A DNA stretch of 64,000 nucleotides from contig JAOABK010000002.1 in assembly GCA_026418415.1 (NCBI GenBank), positions 62,001 to 126,000 on the forward strand. The letters are read 5' to 3'. The notes below the pieces were generated by a model. The model saw only the letters and a list, made by a program, of their open reading frames with translations. It was not told the DNA's origin and searched no databases. Shown here one piece after another: positions 26,781-34,769 of this stretch. The stretch is from Pseudomonadota bacterium. GTDB lineage: Bacteria; CALINM01. A program made the translations under genes and the position numbers. Every line of letters begins with the position of its first letter. Within the stretch, counting starts at the first letter, position 1.

Positions 26781-28076
26781 ATGATAATTCAATGTGATGA
26801 ATGTAAGGCAAAATTTAAATTAGATGATTCAAAATTAAAACCAGAGGGTGTTAAGGTAAAATGTAAAAAGTGTAGCCACGTATTTTTTGTCTATCCAGAA
26901 AGAGAACCTGTGAAAGAAGATAACTTGTTTGAGGCAACTTCACAATCTGAAGATTCAAAAACTAAAGAAAGTATACAAGAAGAGTTATCTCATGATTGGA
27001 ATACCGATATTTTTACGCAAAAACCTACATTTGAAAAAGAAGAAGAAAAACAGGAAGGTGGTTTTACTTGGGAAAGCTTTTCTCAAGATTTTGGCTTAGG
27101 GAAAGGAGAAACGGAGCCATCGCCAAAAATTGAAGAAGAAATTAAAACTGAAGAAGAAAGGATTGATTTAGAGGAAAGCTTTAAGGAAGAGAATAAAGAA
27201 AATACTTTAAAAGATCAAGAACAGAAAGAATTTTCATTAGAGGGTATTGTATCAGATTTCCCAAAAGAAGAAGAATTCAAGGAACAGGATAGGTTTGAAT
27301 TTGAGGCTTCTGTGACAAAGGAGCAAAAAGAAGAAGATATTACATCATCCTCTTTGGAACAAAGTTTATTAGGGGAAGGGAGTGAATTTACCTTTGAGGA
27401 AAGGAAAGAAGAGGTAACTAAACAGGAAGAAGGTTTTAATTTTATATTTGAAGAACCAAAAGAAATTGGTGAGGACATTTCAGCTCCAAAAAAATTCGAA
27501 GATCTAATAAGTCCAACTCAGGGAGAAGAAAAGATTGAAGAAATAGAAAGTGAAAAGGAAGTGCCTTTACAACCAGAGGATTTTTTAGTGCAGACACCCA
27601 AGAAATTTAATCTTATGAGTATTTTAATCAGCATTCTCATAGTTATTGTGATTGGTGGTGGGGGTACAGGTTTTATGTGGTGGCAGAAAGTAAAAATGAT
27701 GGAAAGTATGGGAAGTTTTGGAATTACAAATGTTAAAAGCGCAATTAAAGAAGCTAAAGATCCTGCTCAAATTTTTGTAGTAACAGGTAAGATTAAAAAC
27801 GAATTTAATGTGCCTAAAAGCTTTTTGAAAGTTAAATGTACTGTTTATGGAAAAAATAATGCCAAATTAGCTGAAAAAACTGTATTTGCAGGGAATGTGT
27901 TTACCGATGCGGAACTTAAGGAGTTAACGTTTGCTGAGATTGATAAAGGTTTAAATAACAAGATGGGGAAATCCATGATAAATGTTGATGTACCTCCAGG
28001 TAAGCTTTTAGATTTTATGATTGTTTTTGACAATATACCTCCTGATGCAATTTCAATCGAGGTTGAAGGAGCATAG
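26781..28076 (+). CDS. MJ0042-type zinc ribbon / DUF3426 membrane protein
   Basis: A 431-residue protein in three parts. Residues 1-40 are an MJ0042-type zinc ribbon (CDECKAKFKLD ... VKCKKCSHVFFVYP, two CxxC pairs). Residues ~45-270 are an extremely Glu/Lys-rich low-complexity linker. A TM segment (about 277-299) leads into a C-terminal DUF3426 domain (about 310-430), probably periplasmic. So a cytoplasmic ribbon is tethered to a periplasmic domain; the function in the family is unknown. AAAGGAG precedes the ATG. The stop touches the ATG of the degenerate AAA+ gene, suggesting coupled synthesis. Confidence 0.85.
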   Translation: MIIQCDECKAKFKLDDSKLKPEGVKVKCKKCSHVFFVYPEREPVKEDNLFEATSQSEDSKTKESIQEELSHDWNTDIFTQKPTFEKEEEKQEGGFTWESFSQDFGLGKGETEPSPKIEEEIKTEEERIDLEESFKEENKENTLKDQEQKEFSLEGIVSDFPKEEEFKEQDRFEFEASVTKEQKEEDITSSSLEQSLLGEGSEFTFEERKEEVTKQEEGFNFIFEEPKEIGEDISAPKKFEDLISPTQGEEKIEEIESEKEVPLQPEDFLVQTPKKFNLMSILISILIVIVIGGGGTGFMWWQKVKMMESMGSFGITNVKSAIKEAKDPAQIFVVTGKIKNEFNVPKSFLKVKCTVYGKNNAKLAEKTVFAGNVFTDAELKELTFAEIDKGLNNKMGKSMINVDVPPGKLLDFMIVFDNIPPDAISIEVEGA

Positions 28077-28958
28077 ATGCACAGAATTCTTGAAAAAATA
28101 TATTATGAAGTTAGAGCACCAAAGATTGATTTTAAAGATATAGGCGGTTTATTTGATGTTAAAAAGAAGGTTGATGAGTTAATAGTCTTTCCTATTACAA
28201 AGAGAAAAGAACTATTAGATATGGGACTTGAGTTGCCAAAAGGGGTAATACTATGGGGGCCTCTTGGTGTTGGTATGACAATGCTTGCTGAAGCTGCAGC
28301 TTATAGGGCAGGAGTTACTTTTGTTTATGTTTCTGGACAGGAGGTTTTAAATAAAAAAGATGCTTTAAGAGAAGCAATTGATACTGCAATTTCTGAAGCG
28401 CCATGTGTCCTATACATATCCGATTGTGATTGGATTGTACCAAGACCTAATTGTAATTATGAGTGGGGACATGGAAATCTAAGAGGTAAACCACCAACCT
28501 TTAGCGATGATGAATTTCGCCTTTTTTTTATCAGTGAAATTGATAGAGTCCAGCAATATGATGAGGTTAGGTTAATTGGAGGATGTTATCGAATAGATGT
28601 GGTTGATCAATCAATAATTAAGGAAAAGAAAAGATTTAATAGGAAAATTTATATACATCCACCGTATATAGAAGATAGGATAGATATGTTAAGAATCTAT
28701 CTTAGCAAAATTAGAAACTTAGGTAAGGATGTAAATATAGAGGAATTAGCAAGATTAACTGAAGGTTATGTAGGCTGGGATATAGAAAGTCTTTATAAAA
28801 AAGCCTCTCTCTTTGCAGTAATGGATGGAAAGGATGTTGTAGACAGAGAATCTTTTATAAAAGCTTTAAAGGATATAAAACCCTGGCTAACAAAAGATAT
28901 GATAGAAGGATATGAAAAACTTTATCAACTTGATTGTCCCCATCATTATACTTTTTAG
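28077..28958 (+). CDS. Degenerate AAA+ protein (probable pseudo-ATPase)
   Basis: A 293-residue protein with the FtsH/Cdc48-type AAA+ frame: DIGGLFDVKKKVDELIVFP near residue 21, then an AAA core and lid. Nucleotide-binding motifs are broken. Walker A is GPLGVGMT (61-68), with Met 67 replacing the essential Lys. Walker B reads VLYISDCD (111-118), losing the Asp-Glu pair order. Sensor-1 TNR is CYR. The arginine-rich RFNRKIYIHPPYIEDRIDML and the lid YVGWDIESLYKKASLFAVMDG are kept. It follows the DUF3426 gene with no gap and is likely a scaffold or partner of it. I infer that it does not hydrolyse ATP by the normal mechanism. Confidence 0.85.
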   Translation: MHRILEKIYYEVRAPKIDFKDIGGLFDVKKKVDELIVFPITKRKELLDMGLELPKGVILWGPLGVGMTMLAEAAAYRAGVTFVYVSGQEVLNKKDALREAIDTAISEAPCVLYISDCDWIVPRPNCNYEWGHGNLRGKPPTFSDDEFRLFFISEIDRVQQYDEVRLIGGCYRIDVVDQSIIKEKKRFNRKIYIHPPYIEDRIDMLRIYLSKIRNLGKDVNIEELARLTEGYVGWDIESLYKKASLFAVMDGKDVVDRESFIKALKDIKPWLTKDMIEGYEKLYQLDCPHHYTF

Positions 28959-28960
28959 TT

Positions 28961-29404
28961 ATGAAAGAGATTAAGAAACTCATAAATTTTCATGGACATA
29001 AGTGTCCAATGTCAACTATCGGGTATAAAGCAGGTTTACTGGCAAAAAAATTGCTTAAATTAAAACGGAATGAGCATAAAAATGCCTATGCATATGTATA
29101 TTATAAAAGTTGTGCCATTGATGGTATTCAGATTGCCTTTCCAGCTACATTTGGTAACAACAATATAGAAGTCTATAATGAGCAAAAGATGATTTTTCAA
29201 TTTGAAAATAAAAACACAAACACAAAGGTAGAGATAAAATTTTCAAATAGGCTTCAGGAAAAGTTGGAAAATTATGCGAATATTAGATCAAAAGCTGAGA
29301 GGGAAGATTCGTATTTAAAATTACAGAAAAAGGTTTACAAAGAGTTATATGATTTTGTTTTAAAAACTAATCCAGTAGATTTATTTATTGTTAGGTTTTT
29401 GTAA
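28961..29404 (+). CDS. FmdE-like small protein with altered metal motif
   Basis: A 147-residue protein resembling formylmethanofuran dehydrogenase subunit E-type proteins: FHGHKCPMSTIGYKAG near residue 8 (the HGH-x-CP motif) and SCAIDGIQIAFPATFGNNN near residue 49. In typical members a second Cys (GCT) follows the CAxDAIQ segment; here the corresponding stretch is PAT, and there is no C-terminal zinc ribbon. It may bind a metal or cofactor with fewer ligands. ATG 28961 lies 2 bases after the AAA+ stop and is preferred over upstream TTG 28934. The next gene is a CSCG permease. Confidence 0.7.
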   Translation: MKEIKKLINFHGHKCPMSTIGYKAGLLAKKLLKLKRNEHKNAYAYVYYKSCAIDGIQIAFPATFGNNNIEVYNEQKMIFQFENKNTNTKVEIKFSNRLQEKLENYANIRSKAEREDSYLKLQKKVYKELYDFVLKTNPVDLFIVRFL

Positions 29405-29407
29405 TAT

Positions 29408-30361
29408 ATGGAAATTTTAAATACGATCTTTCAAGTCTTTATAACAGAATTAAAAAAGATGTGGTTTTTTACTTTGCTAAGCATACTTATTGCTGCATTG
29501 ATTAAAACCTATCAATGGGATTTAAAAATCAGGATGCTTCTTCAAAAAAAAATTAAAACAGGAATTTTTTTTGCCACCTTTGTGGGAATGGCTTCTCCCC
29601 TTTGTTCCTGTGGAATATTGCCAATAGCAATTTCCCTTGCTGCTGCAGGTGTGCCTCTCCCACCTTTAGTTTCACTTCTTTTTACTTCACCTGTAATGGG
29701 ACCAGAGGCTCTTGTTATAACCTATGGTGGTTTGGGGTTTGATTTTGCAATGGGAAAGCTCATTTTTTCTTTGTTTTTTGGTTTACTTATGGGGTTTTGT
29801 TTTTTGTTATTGCAGAAGTTTAAATATTATGATGAGAGCAGTATAAGAATAGTTCCAGTATATAATGAAAGGGGCGAACTTAAATCTTCATTTGAAATAG
29901 CTTGTGAGAATAAAATTAGAATAAAAACCATGACAGTTTTTCCAAGGGATAGTAAATTTAGGTTTTTTCTTGATAGATTTATAGATATGGGATTATTTAT
30001 TGGATCTTTAACACTTCTTGCTATTCTACTTGAAGCATTTATGTACGCCTTAGTTCCCCAGAGCATTCTTAAAGAGGTCTTAAGTTACCATGGAATTTCC
30101 GCTTTTTTTATAACTGCTTTTTTTGGTTTGTTAATTCCATTGAATCAAATTGCAGCAGTGCCAATTATAAAGGGGCTTACAAATTTAGGCATGCCTTTAT
30201 CACTTGGTATGGTGTTGATGTTTTCAGGAGCGGTAACAAGTATTCCTTCTATGATAGTTTTATACAAAATTTTTAAACCAAGGGTTTTAATATTATTTTT
30301 GTTGCTCTGTCTAATTTTTTCGATGTTAACAGGAATTATATACAATTTTTTTGTCATTTGA
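29408..30361 (+). CDS. CSCG-motif permease (DUF318/ArsP-like)
   Basis: A 317-residue protein with about eight TM segments. MASPLCSCGILPIAISLAA at about residues 56-74 is the conserved Cys-Ser-Cys-Gly motif of the DUF318/ArsP permease family, and a second inverted half has FGLLIPLNQIAAVPIIKGL near residue 240. Family members export organoarsenicals (ArsP) or copper/zinc-type stress substrates (SO_0444-like). A hydrophilic cytoplasmic loop (about 140-195) separates the halves. It overlaps no gene but follows the FmdE-like stop by 3 bases, suggesting a metal-handling pair. The substrate is not predictable from sequence. Confidence 0.82.
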   Translation: MEILNTIFQVFITELKKMWFFTLLSILIAALIKTYQWDLKIRMLLQKKIKTGIFFATFVGMASPLCSCGILPIAISLAAAGVPLPPLVSLLFTSPVMGPEALVITYGGLGFDFAMGKLIFSLFFGLLMGFCFLLLQKFKYYDESSIRIVPVYNERGELKSSFEIACENKIRIKTMTVFPRDSKFRFFLDRFIDMGLFIGSLTLLAILLEAFMYALVPQSILKEVLSYHGISAFFITAFFGLLIPLNQIAAVPIIKGLTNLGMPLSLGMVLMFSGAVTSIPSMIVLYKIFKPRVLILFLLLCLIFSMLTGIIYNFFVI

Positions 30362-30434
30362 CGTAGTTTTGTTAGGTAAAGGTATATAAAAATTGAAAAT
30401 GTTAAAAGGCATGTTTTTTGCAAAGTAATTATTA

Positions 30435-30464
30435 TTGACATTTAATTTTTAAAGCAAATATAAT
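30435..30464 (+). promoter_or_regulatory. Strong sigma70-like promoter for the FG-GAP gene
   Basis: Perfect TTGACA (30435-30440), an 18-base spacer and perfect TATAAT (30459-30464). AAGGAG lies just before ATG 30495. This is the best promoter seen in the window and implies a highly expressed product. Confidence 0.75.
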
Positions 30465-30494
30465 TAAAGAAACTCTAATTTTAAGGAGTTAACT

Positions 30495-31958
30495 ATGAAA
30501 AAAGTTTTTTTAATCTTTTGCATCAGTTTATTGATGCCAGTTTTAACAGTATCAGCAAAAAATGTTAGTTTTAAGGATGTTTCAGAAAAAGCGGGAGTAG
30601 CCTTCAAAGGAAATGGTAAAGGGGTAGCAGTAGCAGATTACAACAATGATGGTTATTTAGATATCTTAATTTCTAACAAAGGCGGTGGTTTAAGGTTGTA
30701 TAAAAACAATGGTAATGGCACATTTACTGATGTTACAGTGGAAGTTGGTTTAGATGATGCAGGTTACTGTCTTGGGGCTGTTTTTGGCGATATAGATAAT
30801 GACGGCTGGGTTGATCTTTATGTCCCCAAAGGTGGAGTCTATGAGATTGAAACAAACCGTTTATTTAAGAATGTGAATGGAAAGTTTGTTGATATTACAG
30901 AGAAGGCTGGTGTAGCGGGTATTGTTGATGGCAAACCAGCTTTTAGTTATGGTGCAGCGATGGCTGATTATGATAAAGATGGCTTTTTAGATATTTACGT
31001 AGCTAATTATGGTCCTGGCACTAGAAATATATTATATAGAAATAATGGAAATGGTACTTTTACAGATGTTACAGATAAAGCGGGTGTTGCTAATAGAGGA
31101 TGGAGCTGGAGTGCTACATGGGCAGATGTAAATGGTGATGGCTATCCTGATTTATATGTTTGTAATGGTAGGTATCCAGCGGGAGAGCCAAATAGACTAT
31201 ATATAAATAAAGGCAATGGGACTTTTGAAGACTTGGCGGTAAAAGCAGGTGTTGCAGATGAAGGATGGACATTAGGTGCAGCATTTGCAGATGTCAATAA
31301 CGATGGATACCTTGACCTTTATACTTCAAATTATATTGGTGATAATAATCTTTATATAAATGATGGCAAAGGGAATTTTAAAAAGGTTACCTCAAATATA
31401 AAGGGTGCTCCAAAGGATCATTGGGGTAAAGGACCTTCTTTTGGTGATGTAAACAATGATGGATGGCTCGATCTTTATGAGGGTGATTGTAAATTAGCAA
31501 ATCAGCTCTATATAAATAAGGGTAATGGCAAGTTTGAAAATATTGCACAATCAGTTCCTGTAATTAAGTGTGAAACAGTAAGGACTAAAGGAACAGTCTT
31601 TGCTGATTTCAATAACGATGGTCAGTTGGATTTATATGTGGTCAACTGGGGTGCTGCAAACAAATTATTTTTGAATGAAGCTAAGAATTCAGATTGGTTA
31701 GAAATAAAGTTAGTTGGTAATGGAAAGAGTAATAAAGATGCCATAGGAGCTAAGATTTATGTTTATGATAAAAAGGGGAAACTAATGGGATTTCGTGAGG
31801 TTGTAACCGCATCTGGTTTCTGTTCCCAACCACCAAAGGTACAGCATTTTGGTCTATCAGCTAAGGATACTTATGATGTAAAGGTTATTTTCCCATCTGG
31901 TAAAGAGGTTGTAAAGAAAGATGTAAAAACCGCTCAAATATTGACAATTTCGGAATAA
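30495..31958 (+). CDS. Secreted FG-GAP/VCBS repeat protein, CRTAC1-like with ASPIC/UnbV C-terminus
   Basis: A 487-residue exported protein with a signal peptide ending near TVSA-KN. Seven calcium-binding D-x-(D/N)-x-DG-x-x-D loops are visible (for example DYNNDGYLDI, DIDNDGWVDL, DYDKDGFLDI, DVNGDGYPDL and DFNNDGQLDL), indicating a seven-bladed beta-propeller. The last ~85 residues match the ASPIC/UnbV domain (IGAKIYVYDKKGKLMGF ... QHFGLSAKDTYDVKV). Such proteins are extracellular or periplasmic adhesion or scaffold proteins; no enzyme motif is seen. It is transcribed from its own promoter and followed by a terminator, ahead of the exported-assembly operon. Confidence 0.9.
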   Translation: MKKVFLIFCISLLMPVLTVSAKNVSFKDVSEKAGVAFKGNGKGVAVADYNNDGYLDILISNKGGGLRLYKNNGNGTFTDVTVEVGLDDAGYCLGAVFGDIDNDGWVDLYVPKGGVYEIETNRLFKNVNGKFVDITEKAGVAGIVDGKPAFSYGAAMADYDKDGFLDIYVANYGPGTRNILYRNNGNGTFTDVTDKAGVANRGWSWSATWADVNGDGYPDLYVCNGRYPAGEPNRLYINKGNGTFEDLAVKAGVADEGWTLGAAFADVNNDGYLDLYTSNYIGDNNLYINDGKGNFKKVTSNIKGAPKDHWGKGPSFGDVNNDGWLDLYEGDCKLANQLYINKGNGKFENIAQSVPVIKCETVRTKGTVFADFNNDGQLDLYVVNWGAANKLFLNEAKNSDWLEIKLVGNGKSNKDAIGAKIYVYDKKGKLMGFREVVTASGFCSQPPKVQHFGLSAKDTYDVKVIFPSGKEVVKKDVKTAQILTISE

Positions 31959-31984
31959 TTCTTATTTTTAAAAGTAGATAAAAA

Positions 31985-32019
31985 GGGAAGCCTGATTTTA
32001 TAGGGCTTCCCTTTTTTTT
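31985..32019 (+). terminator. Rho-independent terminator after the FG-GAP gene
   Basis: An 8-bp perfect stem GGGAAGCC (31985-31992) / GGCTTCCC (32004-32011) with an 11-base loop, flanked by AAAA upstream and eight Ts (32012-32019). The next gene begins 28 bases later with no clear promoter, so partial read-through may feed the downstream operon. Confidence 0.9.
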
Positions 32020-32047
32020 GGCTTGTTTTTTGATTAATAGATGAAAT

Positions 32048-33031
32048 ATGAAAGGATTAATTTTTTTATTTTTAATATTTTTTTCCAATTTCGAAGCACT
32101 TGCTTTTAACATTAATGTTAATTTACATTACGAAAACACTAAACTTTTAAAAGATGTTAGGGTTTGTTTTTGGGAAAAAAAATCTCTGATTTATAGTGAT
32201 AAGCCCTCTTTTTGTGTAAGTTCTGACGAAAAGGGTAATGCTGATATAGATTTGCCTTCGGGAGAATACTATGTTTTTGCAGAAAAAAAGCTTGCAAATA
32301 AATATTTGTTTGGCTTTTACGGTTTAAATCCTTTGAATGTATCGAAAAGTAAAATTTTAAATATAAATTTAATAGATTATCCAGATGTATTTATAAAAAA
32401 AACAAAATTTAGAGGCATAAAAGGGAAAGTTTTATATAAAGGTCAACCAATCAGGGAGGCTGAAGTACTTGTATATATTGATACAAGTACTGAATTTAAG
32501 GGCCCTCCTTTTCAATATGCTAAGTCAGATGAAAAAGGTGAGTTTAATATACCTCTCGAAGAAGGCAGTTATTATCTATTTGTAAAAAAGAAAAGAGAGC
32601 CCTTTGGACCACCAAAAGTAGGTGACCTTGTAGCCTTTTTCCCGCAATTTCCAATAATTATAAAGGGAAAGGAAGGTTATGAATTAAGCATTGAGATGAT
32701 GAAGGTTTCTGAGAAGATTTCTCAATCATTTAATAAATTGATAAGGATTTATGGTAATGTAAAAGATAAAAAGGGAGCTTATTTAAAGAATGTTTATGTA
32801 GTGGCTTATAATACTTCTGAAACTCTTGGTAAACCTAAGTATATCTCTTCTTTGACAGATCAAGAAGGGAGATTTTCAATATTTATTAAAGAAGCGGGAA
32901 GATACTATCTGGTTGTTAGAAAAAATTTAGGTGATACACCAGATATTGATGATGTTTATGTATATGGAGAGATAGAAATTAAGGATGAAGATGATAAGAA
33001 GATCGATATTATTACAGATTTTGATAGTTAG
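32048..33031 (+). CDS. Exported triple beta-sandwich protein (carboxypeptidase-regulatory-like repeats), paralogue 1
   Basis: A 327-residue protein with a signal peptide (cleavage near EALA-FN). Three carboxypeptidase-regulatory-like/CNA-B-type beta-sandwich repeats follow (about 22-112, 120-225 and 232-325), each with a SDEKG(N/E)-x-(D/N) turn and a GEYYVFA or GSYYLFV strand. The central repeat carries PFGPPKVGDLVAFFPQ, equivalent to the GPIEEGD element of the paralogues. No catalytic motif is visible; these domains normally serve as rigid extracellular modules. It is the first gene after the FG-GAP terminator, has no Shine-Dalgarno, and overlaps the beta-helix/propeller gene by more than 40 bases. 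Confidence 0.8.
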   Translation: MKGLIFLFLIFFSNFEALAFNINVNLHYENTKLLKDVRVCFWEKKSLIYSDKPSFCVSSDEKGNADIDLPSGEYYVFAEKKLANKYLFGFYGLNPLNVSKSKILNINLIDYPDVFIKKTKFRGIKGKVLYKGQPIREAEVLVYIDTSTEFKGPPFQYAKSDEKGEFNIPLEEGSYYLFVKKKREPFGPPKVGDLVAFFPQFPIIIKGKEGYELSIEMMKVSEKISQSFNKLIRIYGNVKDKKGAYLKNVYVVAYNTSETLGKPKYISSLTDQEGRFSIFIKEAGRYYLVVRKNLGDTPDIDDVYVYGEIEIKDEDDKKIDIITDFDS

Positions 33032-34769
33032 TTTTTTGACAAATTTTATTTTTTTTGTCAGTTATTCCTTAGCTGATCTTTTCTACTATCATGGAGATAA
33101 AATTAGTAAAAACACCGAATGGCGAGGAAGAGTTTTTATTAAGGGGACATTATATATAGACAAGGGTGTGGAATTAAAGATAAGCCCCGGTACTAAAATA
33201 TTATTTAAGAAACTTGATGTAGATAATGATGGAGTTTCCGAAAGTTTAATAATATCTTCTGGGACTATTAAAGCTGTGGGAGAAAGAGAAAATCCCATAA
33301 TGTTCACTTCTGATGAAATTAATAAGAACTGGGGGGATTGGAGAGAAATTCAAATAAACCACGCGAGAAATATACACTTTGAATATTGCATTTTTGAATA
33401 TGGTGAGTATGCGCTGCATATTCATTTTTCTGAAGGGATTATAAGGAATTGTATTTTTAGAAATAATGCTGATGGAACAAGAATAGGTAATGCAAAATTA
33501 GAGATTAAAAATAATCTTTTTGAGAAAAATATAGGCAAAGCCTTGAATTTTACAAGTAGTAAGTTAATAATCTCAAGAAATACAATTAGAAATAATAGAG
33601 ACGGACTTTTTGTATTTGAAAAATCTGGCGAAACGATTATTGATGAGAATAACATTTATGATAATCATGCAAATATCAAAGTTGGGGATTTTTTTCAAGG
33701 AAAACTAAGAATTGGAAAAACCTTTGTGAATAATACTTTAGATCTCCAAAAAGAAATTAGCATTGAAAAACTGGAAAGACCTATCTTAGGAGCTATGCCA
33801 AATATCAAAGATGCCTATATAATTTATAATATTGATACTGATGGATTTGTTGATGGTGGTTTGGGTATATTTAATAATGTTGCCTATATTCCATCATTTG
33901 ATGGAAATGTTTACGAAGTGAATTTAGATTCAGGGAGCTACTTAAAAATCCTTGTCAATGATTTTACTGATTCTGTCCCTGCCATAGATGAAAACAACGT
34001 GTATATTCTTACTTGGGATGGAATTATAAGAGCAATTGATAGAAAAAATAAAAAGATAATATGGCTGGATAAATTTAATCCTTCATTGAAAGATGATCAT
34101 AGAATGGCAAGTCCCATATTATATGAAGAGTATTTAATTGCTATAAGTCAGGGAGGGCATTTCAAAATTATTAATAAGTCTAATGGGAAAGTTATTTTTG
34201 ATGCTGTTTTTAATGGAGAGTTTAGGGCAACTCCTTTGATTTTTGAAAAGAATATTTTTCTTCCTTCTGTTACTGGAGATCTTTACAAAATATCTCTTAA
34301 AGATTTCAATATTCATAATAAAAAATTTGATGTTAATTTTTATAGCACCCCTATTGTGTACAATGGTTTAATTTATCTTTTAGGCAGTAATGGTAAACTA
34401 ATTGGTATAGATGTAGATTTGAATATAAAAAAATATCTTGAATTAAAAGGGCATTTTCGCTATCAAAGCCCAGTAGTTTTTAAAGATAAAATAGTTTTAT
34501 TTTCCCTTGATGGATATATATATGAGATATCTTCAGACAAGATAGATAATTACAAAAAAACAGACTATATATTTACAGCTACACCAATTGTTTATGATAA
34601 CATATTTATTTTAGTCCCAACTTTTCAAGGAGAGTTGGTATTCTTTGATGGTGTGAAAACCTTTAATATAGGAAATTTTGGGGAGATCCAATTTAGCCCT
34701 GCAGTTTATGGCGATAAAATAGTTTTTGGCACGAGGAATAATAAAATATATGCTATCAAAATTTGGTGA
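32991..34769 (+). CDS. Exported beta-helix + PQQ-type beta-propeller fusion
   Basis: A 592-residue exported protein. After a signal peptide (about 1-29, ending SYSLA-DLF) comes a right-handed beta-helix (about 35-250) with a calcium-like loop DVDNDGVSES and the cap motif NIKVGD near residue 230. A PQQ-type beta-propeller (about 270-592) has repeats such as VYILTWDGIIRAIDRK, YLLGSNGKLIGID and IVFGTRNNKIYAIKIW. I see no PQQ ligands. ATG 32991 is 6 bases after AAGG; ATG 32985 is an alternative. The gene overlaps both neighbours. The helix half is closely similar to the protein at 41467-42315. Confidence 0.82.
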   Translation: MIRRSILLQILIVSFLTNFIFFVSYSLADLFYYHGDKISKNTEWRGRVFIKGTLYIDKGVELKISPGTKILFKKLDVDNDGVSESLIISSGTIKAVGERENPIMFTSDEINKNWGDWREIQINHARNIHFEYCIFEYGEYALHIHFSEGIIRNCIFRNNADGTRIGNAKLEIKNNLFEKNIGKALNFTSSKLIISRNTIRNNRDGLFVFEKSGETIIDENNIYDNHANIKVGDFFQGKLRIGKTFVNNTLDLQKEISIEKLERPILGAMPNIKDAYIIYNIDTDGFVDGGLGIFNNVAYIPSFDGNVYEVNLDSGSYLKILVNDFTDSVPAIDENNVYILTWDGIIRAIDRKNKKIIWLDKFNPSLKDDHRMASPILYEEYLIAISQGGHFKIINKSNGKVIFDAVFNGEFRATPLIFEKNIFLPSVTGDLYKISLKDFNIHNKKFDVNFYSTPIVYNGLIYLLGSNGKLIGIDVDLNIKKYLELKGHFRYQSPVVFKDKIVLFSLDGYIYEISSDKIDNYKKTDYIFTATPIVYDNIFILVPTFQGELVFFDGVKTFNIGNFGEIQFSPAVYGDKIVFGTRNNKIYAIKIW

